NCBI GenBank assembly: GCA_019925105.1
Contig: JAHGAU010000021.1
Span: 1-64,000, forward strand
Origin: Niebla homalea
Lineage: Eukaryota; Ascomycota; Lecanoromycetes; Lecanorales; Ramalinaceae
Direction: 5' to 3'
DNA: 64,000 nucleotides
The first letter of the stretch is position 1. Each line of letters starts with the position of its first letter. Of this stretch, positions 55,211 to 64,000 are shown piece after piece. The position numbers and the translations under genes are program-made. The notes beneath the pieces were generated by a model. The model ran no database searches. It was not told the origin of the DNA and saw nothing but the letters and a program-made list of their open reading frames with translations.

Positions 55211-55275
55211 AACCCCGGAACTCTTTACTTTATTTACGATAAGCCTTATTTAATCCGCTACTGAAATCTTAATAT

Positions 55276-55400
55276 ATCCCGATCCCATTCCGTTCCATCT
55301 TAAGTTAATACGGGATAAGATAAAAGCGACTTTATCTTATCCTATCCTTATCCTATCCCTATCCCATCCCTATCCCATAGGATATATCCCGTCCCGCTTC
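55276..55400. repeat. GC-rich hairpin island 1
   Basis: C-rich island in AT-rich DNA made of TATCCC/CATCCC units. It opens with a near-perfect hairpin: GGATAAGATAAA (55313-55324) pairs with TTTATCTTATCC (55331-55342) over a 6 bp loop. It resembles islands 2 and 3 in its CCC(G/T)AT vocabulary. Confidence 0.7.
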
Positions 55401-56006
55401 CCGGAGTAAGAATATATTAACTTTATACGTAAATGGAATAAAAAAAATTAAAATAAACTATTATTATAAAGTAATTTTACGTAAACTTTAATGTTAATTA
55501 TTATTTTAATTTTAAATAATATATTTTCAAACTTTTTATTTTAATAATTTAATAGACTTATAATAATTATTCTTAGCTTTATACGGTCTTAGCTTAATTA
55601 TACCTTCGAAAACGTAAACTTATGAAAATAAGGTTTTAAAAATAAAGAATTAAAAAGCATATTAAAAGACTATAAAAAAAGTCTTTTAAAAAATAATATC
55701 AAAATAACTTATTATCCGCAAATTTAAAATAAAATATATAATTATATTTTAAAATAAAAAGTAAAATGTTAATTAAAAATAAATTATGTATTACGTAAAA
55801 TTCGTTAATAATGATAAATTTTAAATTTATTAATATTAAAAATATAATTCATACGGTCTATAAAAGAAATTATTAAGGAAATTATAGATAAAAAAACCTT
55901 TAAATTTTAATTTTAAGGGATAAAAATAATATAAAAAGCTATAGAGTATTTCCTTATTAATAAATTTTAAGGTAAAAAAACCCTATTATTCCGTTTTTTA
56001 TAATTT

Positions 56007-56136
56007 AATGGGACGGTATGGGACGGGATTTAGTTATGGTCTTCCCATACCGGCCGGTACGGTATAAGGGTATATCCCGTTCCCGTACCGTCCCTATCCC
56101 GACGGTATGGGACCGGGAAATACCAAGATCCCGGTG
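56007..56136. repeat. GC-rich hairpin island 2
   Basis: Long inverted repeat: GGGACGGTATGGGACGGGAT (56010-56029) against ATCCCGTTCCCGTACCGTCC plus C (56074-56094), with one transition and one inserted base. The loop contains the palindrome ACCGGCCGGT (56049-56058). It is flanked on both sides by sequence of very low GC. Confidence 0.75.
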
Positions 56137-56338
56137 GTAAAAATAATATCCTTAAATAACGTGATTTTTATTTATTTTAACTATAAAATATACTATTTTC
56201 AATACTAAGCAAGCCGCTAAGCCTATTTAGGAGAAATATTTTACTTCCAATGTCGAATTTTTAAAAATTTCTTTCGTAAATTTTAATATATATATTATTA
56301 TTTATATACTATAAATAGTAAAACGGTATCTTAGCATT

Positions 56339-56466
56339 TCCCGGTCCCGTACCGGTCCCATACCGTTGCCACCGGTACGGATAGGGGTACCCTTTCCCTA
56401 TCCCGTACCGGTCCCGTACCTATCCCGTACCTATCCCGCGGGATAAATCCCGTACCGGTTGGGGGA
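56339..56466. repeat. GC-rich hairpin island 3
   Basis: Island built from repeated CCCGTACC(GGT/TAT) units. An inverted repeat joins CGGTACGGATAGGG (56373-56386) to CCCTATCCCGTACCG (56396-56410), with one base deleted in the left arm. The same GTACGG/CCGTACC words occur in island 2, so the two are probably related. Confidence 0.75.
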
Positions 56467-56864
56467 GTAAGTTTTATTTTAATAAATTCCTTTTTTCTTT
56501 TTTAAGTTTTAACTTAAATTTTCAATGTATAAGTCAATAAAAACCATTTAAAATCCTGTTTTTCTTAATAATTATTAATATTTTAATCTGATTAATATCG
56601 ATTTAATCTATAATTTTAAAGCTATAATGGACTTAAAATTACAAGTAATTATCTAAGTAATAAAGTATGAAGATCTTTATCTTAACCAGTAACCTTTTTA
56701 TTTTTTTTATAAAGAGTTTTTAATTAACTTAAATAAGTTTTAAAAGCTTTTATAGCTCTTAAAAACGTTATAGTAATATATAAGTATAATAAATTCAAAT
56801 AAAAGTTTGAAGTTATGAATAAGTAAAAAAACCTTAATTCCGCGCTATTCCTTATTTTGATTTA

Positions 56865-58014
56865 CCGAAGGGGGGGTTTGTCCAGTTGGTAGGTAAGCTC
56901 TTCTAGATTACAGAAAGTAGCATGCTCTAGTGGGGCGCTTCATAGCGCAAAGCATAACCCAGGGTGCGTATTATGCTTACTGCTCGGTCAAAGGGTTATT
57001 CCTTCTAGAAGATAGAGCGGTAAATTATTCAATCATACCAGTTATGAAGATTTCACCCTTACAATTTAGTCGTCATAGTAATGGGTTTTATTACACTTTT
57101 TACATTATACATTTCTCTAGCTGATTTATATACTTTACATTTGGAACGCCGGGATACATTCAATACCCTCATCCCCCTCATCATACTAATCGTTTCGGCC
57201 GATACATCGCCTATTCACTACTGTCTCTGAATCTCAGACTAGGTGACACAACATTCTAAGTAGTAGCTATGTATGAGAAACCAGTAGCTAATTTAGACGG
57301 CAACTGCAAACGATGTACAGAAAGATCTGCGCCATAACCCATGCCCTCGACCCATTCTCCCCTGAAAAGAGGATGGCCGGAAGACAAGCAATGAACGTAG
57401 GAAGAAGACGCATGACAAATAGGCTAGGGGGCTCATTGTGTACCCCTCTATTAAAATGGAGATATTCTCGGAGTCCCACTCGATCCTGGTGAGCCAATTA
57501 TTGGCCCACGCTTGAACCCCAGCTGCAGGGTGATGTTGCGTATGAAAGGCGGCACTGGAATTGTTACGCAGTCTGGCCAATAAGACGGAGTAAGCTCTCT
57601 GCAACGGACATCGATACATAAGACAGTGACTGTATGACGGTACCTGCTGAGAGGCAAAGACCGGCTGACGCAGCACCATGCATTGTCTTCGGAATCATCA
57701 AGGGTTCTTGGTGGAGAATTGAAGGGAAATACAAAGGGTGGGATGAAAGCCTAGCTCGAAGATATGCATGAGGCGGCGAAGCTGGCCAAGATAGATCCCA
57801 TACATGAGCTAGGTGTCTTGGTTTCATAGTAGTCTTTTGTGTTGCTTCTGATTCTGCTTTTCGGCGGAATCATCTCTCTCTCGTTGAGTCAAACGGAAAA
57901 TACAATCGTGCTCTAAGCTTATCACCCACATCTTTCTCTCTCCCCATTCGAGTCAGCCATCTCGAATACAATACCCCATTCCTCGGACCGAGGATCAGAT
58001 ACTCAACACATAAC
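56865..58014. other. AT-block boundary and upstream region of the CFEM gene
   Basis: Near 56,865 the sequence changes within a few tens of bases from RIP-type DNA to DNA with normal CpA/TpG content. Up to about 57,130 it is still moderately AT-rich. Open frames on the minus strand (for example 57293-57679) show no recognisable family and overlap each other, so I do not call a gene. CT-rich runs at about 57870-57945 precede the CFEM start codon and may belong to its promoter. Confidence 0.5.
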
Positions 58015-58991
58015 ATGATTTGCGTCACCTTCGCTTCATCTTCCAGAGTCCTAACTTCAGTCCTTCTTCTTATGCAGTCTCGCACCTTCGCTCAAGATCT
58101 CTCTAGTCTGCCTTCCTGCGCAGTGAGTCAATCCCTGTCCTCCTTCCATTCCTCTGTACCTATCTCGCGCCCTCTCCTACCACCTTGGCCCGCCAACCCC
58201 TTCTCCACCCTGTTCCTACTTCCCCCGTCAGTGTTTATGAGAATAGGTGTTACATCTGGGGCTTCACTGACAACAGCCGCGTCAATGCTATACAGCAAGC
58301 TCCAGCACTCTCCAGCATCGGGTCCACAGGCTGTCAGCTCACGGACATCGCCTGCATCTGCAAAAGCCAGAATTTCATCAACTCGCTCACACCGACCATC
58401 GAGAAGGATTGCTCTCCGGAAGATCTACAGAGTGAGACTCCTCGGTTCCAGCTGCTTTAATCTCTTTCTCCCTCCTGCCTCTTCCCTGTTGTCCGATTTT
58501 GCATTCCCATTTCACGCTAGATGCAATAAAAGACCTCTTCCATAGGCGTTTCTGTTCGTTTTCGCAATTCAGTGACTTTGACTGTCCCATTTCTCGATGC
58601 TTTCACCGCATCCTCGACCTCAATCCCGTTGTTTCCCCCCCTGACTTTGTAACAATTACCTCAATTCTAAACGTACTGTTATCTTCACGCAGAAGTCCAG
58701 AATTTTACGTCACAGCTCTGCGGATCCGTCGACGTCTCTGTTTCTGCCGCCACCTCTTCCGCCTTCCAAAGTCCAGTCACTACCCCCAGCGGTACTTTCC
58801 CCAATGGCAGGGCAGCAACGAGCGGCACGATGACTACTTCGACAGACGCCGTAGCGCAGGTTACGAAAGGGGCCACAGGCCCGAAGGCAAGTGCTGATGC
58901 GGCAGCGAGCGAGCGGGAGTCTCCACTGGCGGCACTCACAAGGGCTATTGTGGTAGGCGGGGTGATGGCGTGGGTAATGAGGGTGATGTAG
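58015..58991 (+). CDS. Secreted CFEM-domain protein, three exons
   Basis: Predicted exons are 58015-58122, 58296-58431 and 58693-58991 (GTGAGT...TACAG and GTGAGA...CGCAG introns of 173 and 261 bp), giving 180 residues. Residues 1-26 form a signal peptide (hydrophobic core S-V-L-L-L-M, likely cut before Q-D). Residues 27-95 form a CFEM domain: L-P-S-C35, G-C49, T-D53-I-A-C56-I-C58, D-C75 and L-C91. D53 occupies the position of the haem-ligating Asp of CFEM haemophores. The usual second cysteine (C-x3-C) is Pro39 here, and six cysteines remain. A Ser/Thr-rich linker follows (about 97-158), then a weakly hydrophobic tail (160-180) that might be a GPI signal but contains Arg. The family includes surface proteins for haem or iron uptake and effectors; the exact role is unknown. 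Splice sites are inferred from motifs. Confidence 0.75.
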
Positions 58992-59394
58992 GACATCATG
59001 GACGAAGAGCCGATGCAGAATTGACTTAGAGAGGATGAAGTTGAGAAATTAGGCTTGGTGTTATGAACAGCTGTGGGGAGAGCTGTTTGTATGATGTGGG
59101 AATCTTGACCTTTTTCTTGCAGGTGTACGTTTGCCAGAGAATGGAGGAAAGCAGTGGAAAGGAAGCACCGCAGGAGCCGGTCCAAATCTCTGCGCACACA
59201 ATCAGGCTTCCTCAACGAATAGTATCTCATAAAAGCGTAGTACACATATTTTCTTCCGGTCGACCTACACTGCCTCCTGAACGGTAGTTTCCAGCACCTA
59301 GCTACACTCCGTAATTTCCCCCCGCTATATCCTAATGCTTGATCACATACAGAGAGGCATAGGCGTGACGTTCGTTTGATTCCCTGTCACGTCC
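58992..59394. other. Intergenic region between convergent genes
   Basis: About 400 bp between the stop of the CFEM gene and the stop of the lipocalin-like gene, so it holds both 3' ends. The open frames here in either direction are short or antisense to CFEM exon 3. Nothing else is seen. Confidence 0.6.
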
Positions 59395-60180
59395 CTACTC
59401 CTGCCTCGTCTCATAGAGCCCCTCAACCAGGCTTTCCACCTCCCTCACTCCTAACCCCATTAATCCTTCTTTCACCTTCTTCAACAGCCCTGCATCCAAT
59501 CCCCGCTTGTCCCTGGCATATATGTTGATCACCTCCGGTGTGAAGCGCGATTTTTGCGCATGCACAACGATCCACTTCCTTCTTTCCCCATCATGCACCG
59601 CACCATTTCCCGTGCTGATTGCGATGCCTTCACTTTGATCCTCCATAGCGGAGACCATCTCACCGCTGTAGCCCAGAATCTCCCACCTGCTGGTCACGAA
59701 CTTTAACCAGCCTGTCCCACGCCATGTCCATGTGACTGCATCTGCCCTCGATCTCTCTTCCGCTGCCACTTCCGCCCCAAATTCCGCCAATGCTGTTGAA
59801 GACAGTGTTGTTGGTGGTAGCGGACTGGGAGTATCCGTCCCCACCATCCGCTCGATCTTATCCGATACAAGAGATTGATACGTGATTATGTCGTCAAGGA
59901 CCGGTAATTTTGAGGTACTGCAGGCGGCATTGTTGCTGCCTTGATGAGGTTTTGATGGTTTGATAGAGGGAGATGAGGAAGTGTTGTTGGTGTACCTGAG
60001 GGTGACGTTGCGCTTGTCGCGCCATACTGGGGAGGTGGTGTGCGTTATATACCAGGTACCCAGGATTTGAGGGAGACGGAGGGGCTGTAGACGGGGCCCG
60101 GATTCAGCAAAGGGGTTCTCATATGTTTGGGGTGGATACGGGTGGGGTGGGTGGAGAGTGAAGCTCGATTGGGAGGACAT
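59395..60180 (-). CDS. Lipocalin-like conserved fungal protein
   Basis: Single-exon gene of 261 residues. I chose the ATG at 60180 (M-S-S-Q-S-S-F): it has A at -3, whereas the upstream in-frame ATG at 60246 has a poor context and adds a low-complexity K/P stretch. After a Pro-rich N-terminus comes L-P-Q-I-L-G-T-W-Y-I-T-H-T-T (residues 36-49), which fits the G-x-W motif at the first strand of lipocalins, and K-R-N-V-T-L-R-Y at 56-63. A second conserved block, W-T-W-R-G-T-G-W-L-K (151-160), follows a poorly conserved insert (65-145). A third, W-I-V-V-H-A-Q-K-S-R-F-T-P-E-V (203-217), completes a beta-rich core; the C-terminus is helical. There is no signal peptide, so it is probably cytosolic. 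Its ligand is unknown, and the lipocalin assignment rests on motif pattern only. Confidence 0.8.
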   Translation of the reverse strand: MSSQSSFTLHPPHPYPPQTYENPFAESGPRLQPLRLPQILGTWYITHTTSPVWRDKRNVTLRYTNNTSSSPSIKPSKPHQGSNNAACSTSKLPVLDDIITYQSLVSDKIERMVGTDTPSPLPPTTLSSTALAEFGAEVAAEERSRADAVTWTWRGTGWLKFVTSRWEILGYSGEMVSAMEDQSEGIAISTGNGAVHDGERRKWIVVHAQKSRFTPEVINIYARDKRGLDAGLLKKVKEGLMGLGVREVESLVEGLYETRQE

Positions 60181-61273
60181 GATGGGGGAAGGGTTGGTGG
60201 GCGGGGCAAAGTGGAATGTTGGGAATGGTGCTTTTTTTTTAATCATTCATTGGAATGACAAAGAAGCTAACACAGCTGTAGTGCAGAATCGGGATGAGAT
60301 GGGGGAAAACATGGATTCATGTGACTTGGGTGGCCAGTCAGGGGAGCAGATTGCGGTCTCTAGGTACGGCGCAGATCCGTTAGCAGTTATAGTGAGGCAC
60401 AGGAAAATTTTGGACTTACCCGCCCAAATTTAAATGACCCGAGGGGCAGGGTTGCCAGTCCACAAGTGAGTGAGTAAACAGCTGAACCGAGCCCCTGCAT
60501 AGAAAACCCAATGCCGCTCTATCGCATTTTGAACTCGTGTGTAGATCTCAAGTCACTACGGGATAAGAGCGCAATCCTTGGAGCCTTCGTCCACAGCCTA
60601 CAGATTGTAAGAGCTGAAGATAGGAACGGCAGGGAAAGCCTGGAAGCATCATGGATCGCGTTATGGTTTTCTGCAAATCACTAGTCTTCTCCCATTTCAT
60701 ACTTGATTTCTTTGTGGATGTATTTCAACCGTCAAGGCTTTTCTCCAAGGATCTTTTTTTTGGCCTTCAGGGCCCCTCCCAGCTAAGGTCCCTGAGATCA
60801 ATTAGAGCCTGAATTACGGTGGCTCGAGGGACAATGAACAATGAGCGCAAGCTACATATGGGTAGAATGTGGTGCAGGATGCATAGAAAAGGCAGTGGCA
60901 TACGCATTGAGGCGCCGCGCCATGAGACTTTTTAGATTAGGAATCTATTGGCATACGTACGCGCCTCTTGTTTTGAGTGGCGAGGCGTGCTATTCGAATT
61001 GAACGGATATCCTCAAGTCCTGCCCCTGGACGATCGATAGCTTCCGTGAGGCGTTCTGCGATTGACAACCTATGATAAGTACTCTCTTCACATGGCAGAG
61101 ACGACGGACTTGTTTGTGTGAAACATACGCTGGCCACTATTCTTCCGGAGCGAGGACACGAGCTGTTACGAGGTACTACGGTGGCGACGGGTTCAGACAG
61201 CAGAAACGACCTGTCGGAAGTTAAGGCAAAATTGAAAAGGGTCCGAAGGAGATTCGTATGACACATATATGAT
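60181..61273. other. Intergenic: upstream of the lipocalin-like gene, 3' of the membrane-protein gene
   Basis: About 1.1 kb with normal composition. A run of A residues (T on the + strand, about 60231-60240) lies in the likely 5' leader of the lipocalin-like gene. The open frame 60937-61266 (-) has no recognisable family and no homology-like pattern, and I do not call it. No tRNA or repeat is seen. Confidence 0.5.
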
Positions 61274-62742
61274 TCATATCATCCTCTGCGCTATGATCTC
61301 TCCCTCATCCTCGACATCGATGCCCGGTTGTGCCGCTCGTGGCGACAAATGCCACCGTTCCTGGTCTCCCTCCCCCCTTTCTTCCTCGGGATTCTCGGTC
61401 TGGCTCTGGATTACGTGACCCTTCCTATCCTGGACTTTTTCAATATACGTTCTCATCCCTGTCATTGTCGCCCTCGGGATGTCCTCCCTGAGCTCCCAAG
61501 ACACATCCTCAGGCGCGCCCTTGATAACCCCAGAATGCGACCGTGACTTTTTGAAGGGGTTTGAGAAGACGTTGCCAAGCAATCTCCTACCTTTGCTGTA
61601 CCAAGGCCCGTACGGGCTATTGTTTTGGCGGCCGTGGCCACGGACTCGGATTTTGGCGCCAGCGCGAGCAACAAAGAAGGTGCGGAAGGCGGTCGCCGCC
61701 GTCATTGTGACGGCTATGTTGGCAGCGATGAACTGCCAGTACGTTTCCCAGACCGAATCAATTGACTTCACCTTGCGGCCCGTGTGGATTCCTGCGATGC
61801 GGATGATGGTGCAGATGATAGTGAGAATGGTGAGGCAAAGGGTCGAGGCTAGGGCAACCTTCTGGGTCCAGCAGATTTTGACGGACCAGATCAGGCAGAA
61901 TGGGATAAAAATGACTTTTCAAGGCTTGTGTCAGTTTTGTTTTCTGGACCTCTTTTAGGGAGGTGATTAAGGGGAAAAGGAGATGGAGGAGGAGGAAGGG
62001 GAAGGAGTAGAACACGTACTGAATAGATCACCAACGATGTCAAGCACCATTTGACTTTGCGAGAAAGCGATTGACCTCTGCACCCCTTGACCGAAGGCGC
62101 ATTGCACTATCGGAACGGTCAGCACTGGGCTGGTTGAGAGTGTAAAATTTCAACAAATTTAGCAACTCACATGCTTTGAGGGAATAGTACTCCGGACAAG
62201 CAACCCCATATACAATTGCACCATAAATCGATATCATGGCATTATAGGTTGTAGCAAACCACCAAAATTTCTTCATCCGGGGCATTCGACTGATCAATCT
62301 CCGAAACAAGAACAGGTAGCTGAACTTGACAGACACGATTGCCGTCCACGTGAGGACTAGCGATACAGTGACCAGTTCCTGGAAACTGAAGGCCTGCTGT
62401 ATGAAGTTGCTGGGCAAGGGCACTCCAGTAACATCGCCGGACTCGCTGGCGCCGACTACGTACATCTTGTCGATGAAGGAGAGCACAAGGCCCATGGCTG
62501 TGATAAGGCAGGCGATGCCGAATAAAAGGATGCCATCGTCGCTGGAGAACTCTTTCTGTACCCGGATACGGATGTAGTAGCGGGCGCAGGCGCTGACAAG
62601 ACAAATTGCGAAGAGAACGGTGGTTGAGACCTGTCAGGCGAGCGTGTTATGCTACAGAGCAGGTGCAACGGAGACCTTAGTAGACAAAGCTTACTATGAA
62701 AGCCTGCTTAGGGATACGACTGGCATTATCGTATGGCGACAT
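61274..62742 (-). CDS. Seven-transmembrane rhodopsin-like (PTH11-like) membrane protein, four exons
   Basis: Predicted exons in coding order are 62742-62695, 62630-62171, 62106-62020 and 61914-61274, joined over introns of 64, 64 and 105 bp (GTAAGC, GTGAGT and GTACGT donors; CTGAC branch sites before introns 2 and 3 end). The frame closes exactly to 411 residues. There are seven hydrophobic spans: about 15-34, 49-68, 101-124, 138-160, 188-209, 218-240 and 258-280. Family landmarks are R-x-Y-Y-I-R-I-R then S-S-D-D-G-I-L-L-F after TM1, T-W-T-A-I-V-S-V-K-F-S in TM3, and D-S-V-W-E-T-Y-W-Q before TM7. The 130-residue C-terminal tail is charged and probably cytoplasmic. This is the fungal rhodopsin-like domain family that includes PTH11-class receptors; the N-terminus of about 14 residues has no CFEM domain. 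The ligand is unknown. Confidence 0.87.
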
Positions 62743-63399
62743 ACTTCGTAGCAGGCACGAGCTGGACGGTAGTCCCTCAAATGAGCGAGCAATACCTCAA
62801 GAAGCCACTTAGTAACAGCAACACAAAGAGAGGAAGATGAAGGATCTACTCTAGGATTGAAGGCCGGATATTCCAAACAACAAACCACAAAGAGGAGGGC
62901 GAGGGGGATCTTATGACACCATACGATCCGTCAAAAAAGGGAGCAGATACTACCGATACTCTTCCAAGCCTTGCAGCTGTTTATTATTCACACAATGCCG
63001 ACTACGCCGCATACTTGCTAGGTACATGCAAAGGTCTGGGGCTAGATAGTAAGCACATATGGCACATAACATATTACGTTCAGAAGCGAGCTAATGAGCA
63101 CGAATCGGGTGACTGAAATGTGCGGTACATGTTCAGTATCTCGTAATTTATGAATACAAAAAATACTCTGTGCGCAGGACCCACTTTACATGAGGCACAG
63201 CTGTGCCGGCGAACATGTTTCCTGCAGAAATGCACGTCTCAAAGCTGACGGTTCACCGAACGCTCATACCTTATGCAGGGACGCCAAGCCTTCGCTGGAA
63301 AATGGTGTGTTGTCGCTTTTCGTGCCTACCAAACACATGCAGCCGCCACCCCTGAGTCCAGAGCACTTCTGCCAATCTTTGGACATTTAGAAAACACAC
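62743..63399. other. Upstream region of the membrane-protein gene
   Basis: Holds the promoter of the minus-strand gene. The small open frames (for example 62913-63116, + strand) have no recognisable family and no splice-supported extension. Nothing else is supported. Confidence 0.45.
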
Positions 63400-63520
63400 G
63401 CATGCGCTATATGGGCTGCTCGCAAAGCGCATCTGCAGCACGCTGACCTGATGATGCATGCGTTGTATGGGCTGCTCGCAAAGCGCATCTGCAGCACGCT
63501 GACCTGGTGATGCATTGCGC
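63400..63520. repeat. 56 bp tandem repeat, about 2.1 copies
   Basis: Units at 63400-63455 and 63456-63511 begin GCATGCGYTRTATGGGCTGC and include CGCATCTGCAGCACGCTGAC. They differ at only a few positions, by transitions. A third unit starts at 63512 and stops after about 8 bp. The repeat is GC-balanced and not mutated by RIP, as expected for something far below the RIP length threshold. Confidence 0.9.
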
Positions 63521-64000
63521 CACATGACGGAAAATAGGGTATTGAAACGAAGCGCACTGGGTCCGAAAATCCGTAATCGGCCAAGCATGCATTTCATGGA
63601 CGAGTGGGGGATTGCCCAGCAATGGTATATGCTGGAAGCCGGCTAACATCTAACACGCATTCGAAGCGTATCGAGAATGCAAAACTTCGCTCTCGTGGCT
63701 GCTCCGCTCTCACGAACAGGATAATTTGGTACGCCTGGCAGGATTCCCAGTCATGAATGTTTAAGGTGGAAGGTCACGATGGATGCGAATTGGGAATAGT
63801 CAATCAGGGAGCTTGAAACAGTTGTCTTGACGAGCAGTAGATTTAGGTACGAGATCATTCATTGTACCTCGACAATTCTCGTTGTCCTTGTCTGGCTTGT
63901 ATGGCAAATTGTTTTTGGTAGTACCAATAATCAACTAGAAAACATTTCTGATCGGTGTAGATCTAGACTTGAAGTCCTTCTCCGAGCCTTCGTCTGACGA
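63521..64000. other. Unassigned normal-GC DNA at the window end
   Basis: No open frame, RNA or repeat that I can support. A gene could begin beyond the window edge. Confidence 0.4.

Noticed and set aside
54989..55264. 91-codon Ile-rich open frame
   Set aside because: It is the 12 bp minisatellite read in frame, because the unit length is divisible by three.
53604..56865. Mitochondrial DNA insertion, suggested by AT richness and GC clusters
   Set aside because: No mitochondrial gene, tRNA or rRNA sequence is recognisable, and the stretch is continuous with nuclear RIP DNA.
56872..56945. tRNA-like segment with GTCCAGTTGG resembling an A box
   Set aside because: No B box (GGTTCRANNCC) follows at the right distance, and the anticodon and acceptor stems do not pair.
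57293..57827. Overlapping minus-strand open frames upstream of the CFEM gene
   Set aside because: Several frames overlap without a recognisable domain, good start context or splice pattern. A degenerate gene is possible but cannot be supported.
58685..59245. 186-codon open frame on the minus strand
   Set aside because: It is antisense to exon 3 of the CFEM gene. The plus-strand reading gives a spliced product with signal peptide and CFEM cysteines.
60937..61266. 109-codon open frame on the minus strand
   Set aside because: No family pattern is visible, and it lies directly 3' of the membrane-protein gene where its 3' untranslated region is expected.
62040..62495. Single-exon 151-codon version of the membrane protein
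   Set aside because: It reads through an intron at its end and starts internally. Splicing with exons at 62742-62695, 62106-62020 and 61914-61274 restores the full seven-span protein.
62913..63116. 67-codon open frame on the plus strand
   Set aside because: Short, no recognisable domain, and located in the upstream region of a divergent gene.
63271..63649. Overlapping minus-strand open frames with repeated residues
   Set aside because: They are produced by the 56 bp tandem repeat. Because 56 is not a multiple of three the repeat shifts frame, which explains the three similar overlapping frames.

Overview
The window looks like nuclear DNA of a filamentous ascomycete (Pezizomycotina) with a two-compartment genome. 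Positions 1 to about 56,865 are an extremely AT-rich block. It is almost empty of CpA/TpG, rich in TpA, and still contains many CpG. That is the signature of repeat-induced point mutation (RIP), and no intact gene survives there. The AT content drops abruptly near 56,865, and the remaining 7 kb is ordinary gene-bearing DNA with short spliceosomal introns and fungal-type proteins.

Layout of the AT block. Positions 1-4,958 hold three tandem copies of a long repeat, each with an AT minisatellite arm; one copy carries a palindromic MITE-like segment. From 4,968 to 53,589 the block is built mostly from one non-LTR retrotransposon (LINE, Tad1-like by organisation). Five copies are full length: A 4968-10745 (+), D 19455-25252 (+), E 27903-33674 (+), F 39263-46640 (-) and G 47783-53589 (-). 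There is also a 5'-truncated copy C (about 12108-15121, +), a 5' fragment B (10746-10928, -) and a very short 3' fragment nested in C (13523-13891, -). Target-site duplications of 9 to 17 bp can be read for most of them. LINE E splits one copy of a 1.5 kb dispersed repeat whose unsplit twin lies at 16227-17706. LINE F is split by a 1,552 bp LTR element (41046-42597) with 154 bp LTRs and a 5 bp target duplication. The 53.6-56.8 kb tail holds a 12 bp minisatellite and three GC-rich hairpin islands.

Gene-bearing part. Three protein genes can be supported. The first is a secreted CFEM-domain protein (58015-58991, +, three exons). The second is a lipocalin-like fungal protein (59395-60180, -, one exon). 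The third is a seven-transmembrane fungal rhodopsin-like/PTH11-like membrane protein without its own CFEM domain (61274-62742, -, four exons). I reconstructed the exon structures from splice signals and family motifs. Nothing visible shows that the three genes act together, but a CFEM protein lying beside a CFEM-less PTH11-like receptor is suggestive because the two modules are often fused in this family. No rRNA, tRNA or CRISPR array was seen. I saw no complete, previously undescribed gene system. The most unusual signals are RIP-spared element edges, LINE copies with almost no 5' leader, the GC hairpin islands and the split CFEM/receptor neighbourhood.
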